DNA of 64,000 nucleotides from LMUY01 sp965276785 (GCA_965276785.1 OZ255629.1:1736001-1800000); one strand, 5' to 3'. Positions 1-7,823 are shown, counted from the stretch's first letter. Notes: generated from the sequence alone by a model not told the origin. Made by a program: numbers and translations.

Positions 1-2
1 TG

Positions 3-116
3 CATGGCCATTTCGGCGGCACGGGGCAGGCATTCAGCAGCCGGTTCGCCTCCTGCCTGTTAGGCTTCGTGCTCGACCCGGCGCCAGCCGCCGCCTGCCC
101 GGAGGCTGAACCATAG
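3..116 (+). CDS. Possible C-terminal end of a gene cut by the window edge
   Basis: An open frame enters from the left edge and stops at a TAG ending at 116. It reads as about 37 residues beginning HGHFGGTGQAF and ending with a short Pro/Ala/Glu-rich tail. The HGHFGGTG stretch looks more like real protein than a shadow, but it is too short to assign a family. It would overlap the end of the convergent MFS gene by 57 bases, which is long but not unheard of here. Confidence 0.3.
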   Translation, partial: HGHFGGTGQAFSSRFASCLLGFVLDPAPAAACPEAEP

Positions 117-1244
117 CAGCAGGGCCAAAGCGGCCAAGGCGGGGCAGTCGGCGGCGAACACGGCGCGGTAGCCCCGCCAGCCAATGCCGGCGCCACAGAG
201 CAGCGCGCCCAAGGCCTGGCCGGTGAGCAGCGCAAAGGCGAAGCTCGAGACCGCCACGCCGCGGGAGGCGGGCAACATCTCGGTCGCGCGGGCCTGCAGC
301 ACGATGTGGAGCATGAAGTAGCCGAGGCCGAGCATGATCTCCGCGACGACATAGGCTGGCCAGGCTCCGGCAAACGCTGCCAGCGCCATCCCGGCGGCGG
401 CGACCAACCCGCCCAGCAGCACCAGCGTCGCCTCCGCCCAGTGCGCGACCAGGCGGGGCGCCAGCCGGATATAGGCCCAACAGCCCACGCCGAAGCAGGC
501 CAGCACCAAGCCCGCGGCGCCATAGCTCAGCCCCAGCCGCTCGTGCAGGAACGGGCCGATGAAGGGGACGGTGCCGGTGAACAGCATGCCGTCGACCACG
601 GTCATGGCCAGCAGCAGCATCGGGCCGCGGTGCCACAGCCCGGCAAAGCTGCGCCGGGTCACGCTGCTGCGGCGGGTTGGCAGCCGGCGGATCTGCAGGG
701 CGATCCACAGCGCCAAGCCGAGCGCCGCGAGCGAGAGCAGCACGAATACGCCCCGCCAGGAGACGAATTGGCCGAACAGCCCGCCCACCGGCCCGGCGAC
801 GACCTGGGCCAGCACCACACCCATCAGAAAGCGGCTCAGCACCAACTGGCGGTCGGCGTAGTCGGTGCCGTCGCCGATATAGGCGAGACAGACCGGCACC
901 AACCCGGCACTCGCGGCGCCCGACAGGATGCGCAGCAAGGTGAGCGGGAGCAGCCCCGTGGCTAGGGCGCATCCGGCGGTGGCGGCGCAATAGCCGAGCA
1001 GCGCCGCCACCAGCACGCGGGGCTTGCCGAACCGATCCGCTAGAGGGCCGACCACGAGCTGGCACAGGCCATAGGGCAAGGTGAAGGCGGCCAGGATGAC
1101 GGCGACTTGCGGCACGCCGACATGGAAGTCACGCGCGATGGGGTCGAGCAGGGAGTCGACCACGCGGGCGCCGGCGGAGGACAGGAAGCCTGCCGCAGCC
1201 AAGAGCGGCAGGGGAACTCCGATCCGATTGCTCGTCATTTTCAT
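60..1244 (-). CDS. MFS transporter (drug/metabolite exporter type)
   Basis: A 394-residue inner-membrane protein with about 12 hydrophobic segments, the usual size for the major facilitator superfamily. Between TM2 and TM3, at residues 66-77, it has the motif A loop GPLADRFGKPRV, typical of proton-coupled DHA1-type exporters. The start is an ATG with a nearby in-frame second ATG (MKMTSN). It lies about 190 bases downstream of rlmN on the same strand, so it probably has its own promoter in 1245-1435. The substrate cannot be read from the sequence; drug or metabolite efflux is inferred from the family only. Confidence 0.85.
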   Translation of the reverse strand: MKMTSNRIGVPLPLLAAAGFLSSAGARVVDSLLDPIARDFHVGVPQVAVILAAFTLPYGLCQLVVGPLADRFGKPRVLVAALLGYCAATAGCALATGLLPLTLLRILSGAASAGLVPVCLAYIGDGTDYADRQLVLSRFLMGVVLAQVVAGPVGGLFGQFVSWRGVFVLLSLAALGLALWIALQIRRLPTRRSSVTRRSFAGLWHRGPMLLLAMTVVDGMLFTGTVPFIGPFLHERLGLSYGAAGLVLACFGVGCWAYIRLAPRLVAHWAEATLVLLGGLVAAAGMALAAFAGAWPAYVVAEIMLGLGYFMLHIVLQARATEMLPASRGVAVSSFAFALLTGQALGALLCGAGIGWRGYRAVFAADCPALAALALLLWFSLRAGGGWRRVEHEA

Positions 1245-1435
1245 GGCGCGCAGTCAAGGTTGGACTCGGCACTGGAGACAAGACGGGGCTGGGGCGCACG
1301 GCCGGTGTGAGGTGGAGATTGAGCCGGAAGACGTTACAGACAAGACATGATGTGCGGTATTTACCGGAGCTTCGGCAACATAATCAGCGGTTTCGCGCCG
1401 GGCAGAGTAATTTTGTTGTTTGTGATAAATCGTTG

Positions 1436-2605
1436 TTAATTGTGCATGACTGGCCTTGGGCGCTCGCTGGCGGTGCGCAATTGGCCGCAGGCGGCCAGGA
1501 TGTCGCGCCCGCGTGGCGTTCGCACCGGACTGGCGAAGCCGGCTTGCATGACGATAGCGGCAAAGCGGTCGAGCTGGTCGCGCGTGCTTGGTTCGAAGCG
1601 GCTGCCGGGCCAGGGATTGAACGGGATCAGGTTCACCTTGGCGGGCAAGCCGGCCAGGAGGCGCACCAGTTCGCGCGCTTCGGCCTCGCTGTCGTTGACG
1701 CCACGCAACATGACGTATTCGAAGGTGATCCGCCGCGCGTTGGAGGCGGAGGGGTAGCGGCGGCAGGCCGCCAGCAGCTCGGCGATGGGGTATTTGCGGT
1801 TGAGCGGCACCAACTCGTCGCGCAGGTCGTCGCGCACGGCGTGCAGCGAGACGGCCAGGTTCACCCCCAGTTCCTCGCCGCAGCGATCCATCATCGGCAC
1901 CACGCCGGAGGTGGAGAGCGTGATGCGGCGGCGGGACAGGCCAATCCCCTCGCCGTCCATGGCGATGCGCATGGCGCGGGCCACGTTTTCGTAGTTGTAG
2001 AGCGGCTCGCCCATGCCCATCAGCACGATGGTGCTGAGCAGCCGGGGCGTTTCGCCCTGGGGGGAGGGCCATTCGGCGTAGGCGTCGCGCGCGGCCATGA
2101 ACTGGCCGACGATTTCGGCAGCGCCCAGGTTGCGGGCCAGCATTTGCGTTCCGGTGTGGCAGAAGCGGCAGGACAGGGTGCAGCCGACTTGGGAGGAGAC
2201 GCACACGGCGCCGCGGTCCTGTTCGCGGCCGGGGATGTAGACCGTTTCGGCCTCCTGGCCGTCGCGGAAGCGGAACAGCCACTTGCGGGTGCCGTCGGTG
2301 CTGGTCTGTTCGGCGGCGGTGGCGGGGCGGCCGATGACGAAGCGTTCGGCCAGGCGGTGCTGCAGCGGCTTGGCGAGGGTGGTCATGGCGGTGAAGTCGG
2401 TGGCGCCACGGTGATAGATCCAATGCCAGAGCTGCTTGGCGCGAAACGGCTTCTCGCCGACCTCGGCCAGCGCTGCCGCCAGGTGCTCGCGCGACAATCC
2501 AACCAACTCGCGCCGGCCATCCGGCAAGACGGCCGGCGGCGGCGAGAACAGGGCCGATTTGGCGAGGATGCGCTCGCGCTCGGTCGCGGTCAGGCTGGCG
2601 GACAT
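1436..2605 (-). CDS. rlmN: 23S rRNA (adenine(2503)-C(2))-methyltransferase RlmN
   Basis: A radical-SAM dual-specificity methyltransferase of 389 residues, the normal family length. It methylates C2 of A2503 in 23S rRNA and of A37 in some tRNAs. The iron-sulfur motif CxxxCxxC is C142, C146 and C149 in GCTLSCRFCHTG. The two mechanistic cysteines are visible as C135 (VCVSSQ) and C373 (ILAACGQL near the C terminus). The ATG shares one base with the TGA of the upstream IalB-like gene (TGATG), so the two are probably translated together. Assignment is firm. Confidence 0.97.
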   Translation of the reverse strand: MSASLTATERERILAKSALFSPPPAVLPDGRRELVGLSREHLAAALAEVGEKPFRAKQLWHWIYHRGATDFTAMTTLAKPLQHRLAERFVIGRPATAAEQTSTDGTRKWLFRFRDGQEAETVYIPGREQDRGAVCVSSQVGCTLSCRFCHTGTQMLARNLGAAEIVGQFMAARDAYAEWPSPQGETPRLLSTIVLMGMGEPLYNYENVARAMRIAMDGEGIGLSRRRITLSTSGVVPMMDRCGEELGVNLAVSLHAVRDDLRDELVPLNRKYPIAELLAACRRYPSASNARRITFEYVMLRGVNDSEAEARELVRLLAGLPAKVNLIPFNPWPGSRFEPSTRDQLDRFAAIVMQAGFASPVRTPRGRDILAACGQLRTASERPRPVMHN

Positions 2606-3159
2606 CAGCCCTTCACCGCGCAGGCCTTGTTGATGGCGGCGAAAGCGGGGGAAAAGCCGCGCAGGTTGAAGGTGTCGGTGAGCATGGTGTTGCGCGGACC
2701 GGGGGATTTAGCCACCGCCTGGCGGCCGCGCTCGAACGCGGCCACGGCCGCATGTCCGTCGCGCGCGAAGGCGGAGCGTTGGGCGGTGTAGAACGGCAGC
2801 GTGGTGCCCTCGACCTGCACGGCCACTTCGCTGTTGGCCGAGTAGGCGAAGCCGGCGCTGATGGCCACCGCGTCGTGGATGCCGCCGGGCCGTTGGGTGA
2901 CGGTGAGGACCACGTCGCCGCGGCCCGGCAGGCTGGGGGCGGACGCGGCGGCGCGGGTGAAGGCGTAGCAGACGGTCTGGCCCGACTCCTGGTGCACGGC
3001 GGCGGTCCAGTCCTCGAAATGGCCGATGGCATGGGGCGGTGCTGAGCGCGCTACCGCGCGGGATGCCGGGTGCGCCGCCCGGGACTGGGCCAGGGCGGGC
3101 AGGAGGAAAGCGGATAGCGTGAGGGCGGTCGCGGCAAAGGAGAACAGGATGAGGCGCAT
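2605..3159 (-). CDS. IalB-like exported protein (invasion-associated locus B family)
   Basis: A 184-residue protein starting MRLILFSFAATALTLSAFLL, a clear Sec signal peptide ending near residue 25 (LAQS). The mature part has GHFEDWTAAVHQESGQTVCYAF, then VVLTVTQRPGG and alternating hydrophobic strands, the pattern of the alphaproteobacterial IalB family. These are small periplasmic beta proteins whose biochemical role is unclear outside Bartonella. The open frame extends upstream to 3543, but the signal peptide fixes the start at 3159. It is directly upstream of rlmN and divergent from the toxin-antitoxin operon. Confidence 0.8.
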   Translation of the reverse strand: MRLILFSFAATALTLSAFLLPALAQSRAAHPASRAVARSAPPHAIGHFEDWTAAVHQESGQTVCYAFTRAAASAPSLPGRGDVVLTVTQRPGGIHDAVAISAGFAYSANSEVAVQVEGTTLPFYTAQRSAFARDGHAAVAAFERGRQAVAKSPGPRNTMLTDTFNLRGFSPAFAAINKACAVKG

Positions 3160-3210
3160 GGCGCAGAGATACGGCGCGGGAGGACGGGGGACAAGGCGGG
3201 CGAGAAGCGT

Positions 3211-3233
3211 CGTGGTGCTTGCAATGCACCGCG
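3211..3233. promoter_or_regulatory. Palindromic operator-like site upstream of the toxin-antitoxin genes
   Basis: The arms CGTGGTGC and GCACCGCG (7 of 8 pairs) flank a 7-base spacer TTGCAAT. The site lies 32 bases upstream of the antitoxin start, in the divergent region shared with the IalB-like gene. Ribbon-helix-helix antitoxins of the DUF1778 group repress their own promoters by binding such palindromes. Seen: the palindrome. Inferred: that it is the operator. Confidence 0.4.
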
Positions 3234-3264
3234 ACGTATGACATTGTCCTACGGGAGGTTGGAT

Positions 3265-3534
3265 ATGTCGGTTATTTCTCCTGTGATGAGTTTGCGCGTC
3301 AGCCCGGGTGAGCGGAGCTTGCTGGAAACGGCGGCCGAGCAGTCCCGCACCAGCCTGAGCGACTTCATTCGGCGCAAAGCGCTTGAGGCGGCGGAGCTGG
3401 AAGTGCTGGATTACCGCGTCGCGACGATCCCGGCCGAGGCTTGGGGCCGGTTCGAAGCATGGGTGGGTGCGCCGGCCAAGGACGTTGCGGCGCTGCGCAA
3501 ACTCGCCGGCCACCGTCCGGTATGGCAGGACTGA
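3265..3534 (+). CDS. DUF1778 ribbon-helix-helix antitoxin (TacA/AtaR-like)
   Basis: An 89-residue protein. The first part (SLRVSPGERSLLETAAEQS and on to SDFIRRKALEAAE) is a ribbon-helix-helix DNA-binding fold. The C-terminal tail ending LRKLAGHRPVWQD is the segment that wraps the partner GNAT toxin in this family. An ATG at 3265 follows GGGAGG at good spacing. The frame overlaps the toxin start by 13 bases, the classical layout of type II toxin-antitoxin pairs. It is expected to neutralise the toxin and to autorepress through the palindrome at 3211-3233. Confidence 0.9.
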   Translation: MSVISPVMSLRVSPGERSLLETAAEQSRTSLSDFIRRKALEAAELEVLDYRVATIPAEAWGRFEAWVGAPAKDVAALRKLAGHRPVWQD

Positions 3535-4034
3535 CGCCGCCACGGCCGCTTGCCGCGACGGACAACCGGGACGAGTTTGACTGCGGGCGCGACTCGCTGA
3601 ACCACTGGTTCCGCCGCCACGCTTGGCAGAACCAAGCCGCGGGCGTGACCCGCACCAGTGTGATTTGCGACGCCGGGTGTGTGGCCGGCTACGTGTCCTT
3701 GAGCGCCGCTCAAGTCGAGCGGGCCTATCTCCCCAAGCCGGCGCAGCGTAACCGGCCGGACCCGATCCCAGCCCTGTTGCTCGGGCAGCTTGCCGTGGAC
3801 CGGCGGCACCAGAAGCGGGGCTGCGCCCGGTCGCTGATGCTGTTCGCGCTGACGACGGCGGTGCGGCTGTCGCGCGAGATCGGCTGCTTCGGCGTGATCA
3901 CCCATCCGCTGGATGACGGGGTGCGCGCGCTCTACACCGGGTTTGGCTTCGAGACGCTGCCGTTTGACCCCAAGCGCAGCATGGTGGTTCGCATCGTGGA
4001 CCTGGAACGCAACGGGTTCGGCGCTCCGCCATGA
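3522..4034 (+). CDS. GNAT-family acetyltransferase toxin (TacT/AtaT-like)
   Basis: A 170-residue GCN5-related N-acetyltransferase. The acetyl-CoA loop is RRHQKRGCARSL (Q/R-x-x-G-x-A form) and the late GFGFETLP element follows ALYTGF, whose Tyr matches the catalytic Tyr of TacT-type toxins. The N-terminal FDCGRDSLNHWFRRHA is also characteristic of this toxin group. Known members acetylate the amino group of aminoacyl-tRNA and stop translation. It overlaps the antitoxin, and its last codon overlaps the ATG of the next gene (ATGA), tying the methyltransferase to the same transcript. Confidence 0.9.
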   Translation: MAGLTPPRPLAATDNRDEFDCGRDSLNHWFRRHAWQNQAAGVTRTSVICDAGCVAGYVSLSAAQVERAYLPKPAQRNRPDPIPALLLGQLAVDRRHQKRGCARSLMLFALTTAVRLSREIGCFGVITHPLDDGVRALYTGFGFETLPFDPKRSMVVRIVDLERNGFGAPP

Positions 4035-5269
4035 CGGACGCGGCCGACGCGCACCTGCAAGCCCAGTACGAAGCCTATCCCTACCCGGCCCGCAACCCGG
4101 CGGACGAAGCGCGGCGGCTGGTGATCGGCAGCCCGAGCCATCTGCGCGAGATCGACCACTGGGTGTTTGGCGCCGCGCGCCCGCGCTCGCAGCCGCTGCG
4201 CGCCCTGGTCGCGGGGGGAGGCACCGGGGATGGCACCATCATGCTGGCCCAGCAACTCGCCAGCGCCGGGCGGCCTGGGCAGGTTACCTATCTTGACCGG
4301 TCGTCCGCGGCCGCCGGCATCGCTCAGCGCCGGGCGGACGTCCGCGGGCTGAACATCCGGTGGGAGACCGGGTCCCTACTCGACCTGGCTGGCAGCGGGC
4401 TGGGGCCGTTCGATTACATCGATTGCTGCGGCGTGCTGCATCACCTGCCCGACCCGGCGGCCGGGCTGCGTGCCCTGCTCTCGGTGCTGGCGCCGGGGGG
4501 CGGGCTGGGGCTGATGGTCTATGCTCCGCACGGCCGCACTGGCGTCTATATGCTGCAGGACGCGCTGCGCTGGCTTGCCCCGGCCGATGCCGACCCGGCG
4601 GTGCGGCTGGACGCGGCAAAGCGGATGATGCGCAGCCTGCCCGAGAGCGCCTGGCTGCGGCGCAACACGCTGTTCGCCGACCACCTGACCGGGGGCGATG
4701 CCGGCTTGTACGACTTGCTGCTCAACCCGCGCGACCGGGCGTTCGACGTGCGGGCGTTGCACGCCTTGCTGGATGGGGCGGGGTTGCACGCAACCTGCTG
4801 GATGGAGCCGATGCGCTACGACCCGGCGGTCTACCTGGCCGACGTCAAGCTGCGCCAGCGCGTGGCCGGCTTGAACGCCGTCGAGCGGGCCGCGCTGGCC
4901 GAGGCGGTGTGCGGCAACATGAGCACGCACGTGGTCTATGCCGTGCGTGCCTCCGATGCACCGGCGGCGCCGGACCCGGCGGACCCGGCCGCGGTTCCGG
5001 TGATGCGCGAGATGCCGGGCGAGGAACTGGCCAAGCACATCCGGCCGGATGGCACCCTGCCCTTCCTGTTCGACGGCTTGCGCATCCCGGTGCCGTTGCC
5101 TGCTCTGGCTGCGCCGATCCTGCGCCTGGTGGATGGTGAGCGCACGGTGGGCGCAATCGGGTCGGCGATGGCCGGCCGGGCCTCGCCCGAGGCGTTCGCG
5201 CGGGCCTGGCGCGGCAGCTACGACGCACTCAGCGCGCTCAACCGCCTGCTGCTGGCGGCTCCCGCATGA
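4031..5269 (+). CDS. Class I SAM-dependent methyltransferase, unknown substrate
   Basis: A 412-residue cytosolic protein. Residues of about 50-200 form a Rossmann methyltransferase: SAM-binding loop ALVAGGGTGDGT, the acidic strand end YLDRS, and CGVLHHLPDPAAGL before a GGGLGLMVYAPHGR strand. The remaining 200 residues form an uncharacterised C-terminal region with no obvious membrane segment. The N-terminal QAQYEAYPYPARNP resembles methyltransferases that act on small molecules or other proteins, but the substrate is unknown. It begins inside the stop codon of the GNAT toxin, so its expression is probably linked to the toxin-antitoxin operon. Confidence 0.85.
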   Translation: MTDAADAHLQAQYEAYPYPARNPADEARRLVIGSPSHLREIDHWVFGAARPRSQPLRALVAGGGTGDGTIMLAQQLASAGRPGQVTYLDRSSAAAGIAQRRADVRGLNIRWETGSLLDLAGSGLGPFDYIDCCGVLHHLPDPAAGLRALLSVLAPGGGLGLMVYAPHGRTGVYMLQDALRWLAPADADPAVRLDAAKRMMRSLPESAWLRRNTLFADHLTGGDAGLYDLLLNPRDRAFDVRALHALLDGAGLHATCWMEPMRYDPAVYLADVKLRQRVAGLNAVERAALAEAVCGNMSTHVVYAVRASDAPAAPDPADPAAVPVMREMPGEELAKHIRPDGTLPFLFDGLRIPVPLPALAAPILRLVDGERTVGAIGSAMAGRASPEAFARAWRGSYDALSALNRLLLAAPA

Positions 5270-5276
5270 CCGGCCG

Positions 5277-5732
5277 GTGATCATTGTGATCTTCGGCGCC
5301 GCCGTGCTGCCGGGGGGCGAGCCGAGCCCAACCCTGCGCGCGCGGGTGGAGGCGGCGTTCCGCTGCGGCGGGCCCGGCGCCCGCTACCTGCCGACCGGCG
5401 GAGTGGGGCGGCACGGCCCCTCGGAGGCGCGGGTGATGGCGGGGTTGCTCGAAGCGTTGGGCGTGCCGCCGGGCGAGATTGTGCTGGAGGAGACGGGGGT
5501 GAACACGCGCTCCTCGGCGCGCGCCTGCGCGGCCTTGCTGGGGGCGGAAAGCGGGCCGGTGCGGGTTGCTTCCAGCGGCTATCACCTGCCGCGCTGCCGG
5601 ATGTTGCTGCGCATGGCTGGGGTCAGGGCGTCGGCTTGCCCGGCCCCTCCGGCGCAGGACGGCCGCTGGTATTGGCGGCTGCGCGAGTGCGTGGCGCTCC
5701 TGGCGGATGCGGTGCGGGGGTGGTTCGGCTAG
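5277..5732 (+). CDS. YdcF/SanA-like DUF218 domain protein
   Basis: About 151 residues matching the DUF218 (ElyC/SanA/YdcF) fold: IIVIFGAAVLPGG at the start, then LPTGGVG, SEARVMAGLLEALGVP, EETGVNTRSSARA and SSGYHLPRC. These are the ordered conserved blocks of the family. Members are mostly envelope-linked, but this one has no membrane anchor or signal, so it is a minimal cytosolic form. No ATG is in frame; the GTG at 5277, 7 bases after the methyltransferase stop, is the best start. The TAG stop is the first three bases of the inverted-repeat element that follows. Confidence 0.75.
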   Translation: MIIVIFGAAVLPGGEPSPTLRARVEAAFRCGGPGARYLPTGGVGRHGPSEARVMAGLLEALGVPPGEIVLEETGVNTRSSARACAALLGAESGPVRVASSGYHLPRCRMLLRMAGVRASACPAPPAQDGRWYWRLRECVALLADAVRGWFG

Positions 5733-5834
5733 AGCCTGATCACTTCTGGTAGGTGAAGCGATCAAACTCTCACTCTTGGTCCGAGAGGCTGATTTACGCT
5801 TAAGGTCGATGCAACCAGAAGCGATCAGGCTCTA
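5730..5834. repeat. 105-bp inverted-repeat element (MITE/REP-like)
   Basis: Left arm 5730-5750 (TAGAGCCTGATCACTTCTGG and one more base) is matched by the reverse complement at 5814-5834 with 20 of 21 bases. It fills the whole space between two convergent genes and supplies the TAG stop of both the YdcF-like gene and the molybdopterin oxidoreductase gene. Related single arms occur at 23842-23865 and 47358-47378. It could be a non-autonomous mobile element, and its RNA hairpin could act as a bidirectional terminator. Confidence 0.75.
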
Positions 5835-6605
5835 AATGCCGGCAAAGAAGCCGAAGCCGGTCTTTTCCCAGTATCCGGGCGTGTAGGTGTTGGTCACCTC
5901 GATGGCGGTGATCCACTTTGGGTTCTTGTAGCCGAGCTTGGTCGACATCCGCAGCCGCAGCGGGAAGCCGAATGGGTCGGCCAGCGGCTCACCGGCGTAC
6001 TCGGTGGCCAGCAGGGTCTGCGGGTGCAAGGCGGTCGGCATGTCGATGATGCTGGGATAGTCGTCGGCGGTTTGGAACACGACGTATTGGGCGCGCAAAT
6101 CCGCGCCCACCCGCTCCAGGAAGCTGCGCAGGGTCGGGCCGGACCAGGAGCCGATGTAGTTCCAGCCCTCGACGCAAACGTGGCGGATGATCTCGGTCTG
6201 CGCCGGGAGCGCCTGGATGCCGGCCAGCGTCCAGGGCGTCTTGTTGGCGATGCGGCCGGACAAGTCCAGCCGCCACTCCGCCCCGTTCACCGGCTTGACG
6301 GCTTCAATGTCGTAATAGGCGTTGAACTTCGGCGGGATCAGGACCGCAGACGCGGGATAGGTGGGCGCCAGCTTGGCCGGGTCGAACAGCCATTGCTGCA
6401 CCACGTCGTTCATATCCGAGATCAGCCGCAGGCCGCGCTCGACCGAGGCTGGGGTCTTGGTGTCGCAACCGGTCAGCAGCGAGAGCGCGCCCAGGGAGAG
6501 ACCACCGCGGATGAGGCCGCGGCGTTCGAGCGAGCGCAGCAGCGGGCGGTGATCGTCCAGGATCGCCGGGTCGGGAGGCTGGGCGGGGCGGAACAGCGAC
6601 CTCAT
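5832..6605 (-). CDS. Molybdopterin-dependent oxidoreductase (sulfite oxidase / MsrP-like)
   Basis: A 257-residue protein of the SUOX/YedY family. A twin-arginine pair at residues 28-29 (ERRGLIRGG), a hydrophobic stretch and a lipobox cysteine (LLTGC47) suggest export by Tat as a lipoprotein. The Mo ligand is Cys144 in RHVCVEGWNYIGSW, followed by conserved STKLGYKNPKW. The periplasmic enzyme probably takes electrons from the cytochrome b encoded just upstream, whose stop overlaps this ATG (ATGA). The substrate may be methionine sulfoxide, as for MsrP, or another small oxidised compound. The stop codon comes from the repeat at 5730-5834. Confidence 0.85.
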   Translation of the reverse strand: MRSLFRPAQPPDPAILDDHRPLLRSLERRGLIRGGLSLGALSLLTGCDTKTPASVERGLRLISDMNDVVQQWLFDPAKLAPTYPASAVLIPPKFNAYYDIEAVKPVNGAEWRLDLSGRIANKTPWTLAGIQALPAQTEIIRHVCVEGWNYIGSWSGPTLRSFLERVGADLRAQYVVFQTADDYPSIIDMPTALHPQTLLATEYAGEPLADPFGFPLRLRMSTKLGYKNPKWITAIEVTNTYTPGYWEKTGFGFFAGI

Positions 6606-7264
6606 CGCCGGTGCCGACCTGGGGACGGCGACAGGCGAGGGCCGCCGGTGAGCATGGCCCAAAGCGTGCTGGGGATCAGGAATGCCAAGGCAACATGCAC
6701 CAGCAGGAAACCGACGATGACCGCCATGCCGGTGAAGTGGATCACGCGCGCGGCTTGGAAGCCGCCGAACAGGCTGGTCAGCCAGTGGAACTGCACCGGC
6801 TTCCAGATCGCCAGCCCGGTGGCCACCTGGGATACGCCGGCCAAGATCACCACGATGTAGAGTAGCTTCTGGACGGCGTTGTAGGTGGTCAGGTCCTCGT
6901 GGGCGAGCTTGAAGTGCAGCGTGTCGCGGATGGTGGCGATCACCTCGCGCGGGCGGATCGGCAGCAGGCGTTGGCGCAGCCGGCCGGTGATGAAGCCGTA
7001 AGCGAGGTAGGCCGCGCCGTTGATCAGCAGCACCCACATGAAGGCGAAGTGCCACAGCAGGCTCTCCGCCGCCCAGGTGCCGATGCGCAGCTTGGCGGAA
7101 AAGTGCAGCCCATTGATAATGACGTCGTCGTTGTAGATGCCCCAGCCTGACCCGACCATGACCAGCATGGCCAAGGCGTTGACCCAGTGCATGATGCGGA
7201 CCGGCACCGGATGCAGCCGGGGTGCGGCCTTGGCTGGAGGGGGGGCGGTGACGGCGATGCTCAT
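6602..7264 (-). CDS. Cytochrome b561-type membrane subunit for the molybdo-oxidoreductase
   Basis: A 220-residue protein with four hydrophobic helices and histidines placed for two b hemes: RIMHWVNALAM in helix 1, LLWHFAFMW in helix 2, and VIHFTGMAVIVGFLLVHVAL in the last helix pair. This is the Ni-hydrogenase/cytochrome b561 domain, as in thiosulfate and formate reductase gamma subunits, not the MsrQ fold. It should pass electrons from the quinol pool to the periplasmic molybdo-enzyme. The open frame continues upstream, but MSIAVTAPPP at 7264 is the sensible start. Confidence 0.85.
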   Translation of the reverse strand: MSIAVTAPPPAKAAPRLHPVPVRIMHWVNALAMLVMVGSGWGIYNDDVIINGLHFSAKLRIGTWAAESLLWHFAFMWVLLINGAAYLAYGFITGRLRQRLLPIRPREVIATIRDTLHFKLAHEDLTTYNAVQKLLYIVVILAGVSQVATGLAIWKPVQFHWLTSLFGGFQAARVIHFTGMAVIVGFLLVHVALAFLIPSTLWAMLTGGPRLSPSPGRHRR

Positions 7265-7343
7265 TGTGCCTCCGTGGCGTCGCTCTATGCTGTGGCTGTA
7301 CGCTGGGTCGGTTCGGGTGTGCAAGCACAACGGAATGAGGGTT

Positions 7344-7823
7344 ATGACAAGGCTACTCCATGTTGCCGCAATCCCGGCTGCCGTGTTGGCTGCCGTGTTG
7401 GCTGCAGTGTTGGCTGCCTGGGGGCTTGGGGCGGCCGGGGCGCAGCCGGCGTTTCCCACGGCGGCAACCCTGGCGCAGCAGGCCGCCCGCCGCTTCCCGC
7501 AGTCGATTCCCGCTGGCGCGCTGGTTGGCCGCACCGTGCTGCGGCCGCTGGAGAGTCAGCCGATCCTGGGTTCGGTGACGGCGGTGGTGCGCAGGCCGGA
7601 CGGGACGGTGAGCGCGGTGGTGCGCTACGGCGCCATACTGGGGTTCGGCGGGCGCCCGATTGCCGTGCCGCTGGATGCGATGACCTTGCTGGGCGCGCGG
7701 ATGGAGATTGTCGGCTTTACGCCCGAGCAGCTTGACCGCTTCCCGACCTTCAACCCGGCGGACGCGATGGCGGTGCCGCCGGACACGGTGCTGCGCGTGG
7801 GGTTGTCACGGCCGACGCATTAG
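7344..7823 (+). CDS. Exported PRC-barrel-like small protein
   Basis: A 159-residue protein with a long signal peptide, whose hydrophobic core contains a repeated AVLA unit, and cleavage near GAQPAFP. The mature part has LVGRTVLRPLESQPILGSVT, a strand-rich YGAILGFGGRPIAVPLDAM and a C-terminal strand. This resembles PRC-barrel domains found in periplasmic alphaproteobacterial proteins. No function is known. ATG at 7344 and ATG at 7335 are both in frame; neither has a perfect ribosome site. It converges with the DUF3455 gene, overlapping it by four bases. Confidence 0.6.
   Translation: MTRLLHVAAIPAAVLAAVLAAVLAAWGLGAAGAQPAFPTAATLAQQAARRFPQSIPAGALVGRTVLRPLESQPILGSVTAVVRRPDGTVSAVVRYGAILGFGGRPIAVPLDAMTLLGARMEIVGFTPEQLDRFPTFNPADAMAVPPDTVLRVGLSRPTH
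7377..7412 (+). repeat. Three tandem 12-bp repeats inside a signal peptide
   Basis: The unit GCTGCCGTGTTG occurs at 7377, 7389 and, with one change, at 7401. It adds four residues (AVLA-type) per copy to the signal peptide core of the gene at 7344. Copy number change would keep the frame and alter only the length of the hydrophobic segment. Confidence 0.85.
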
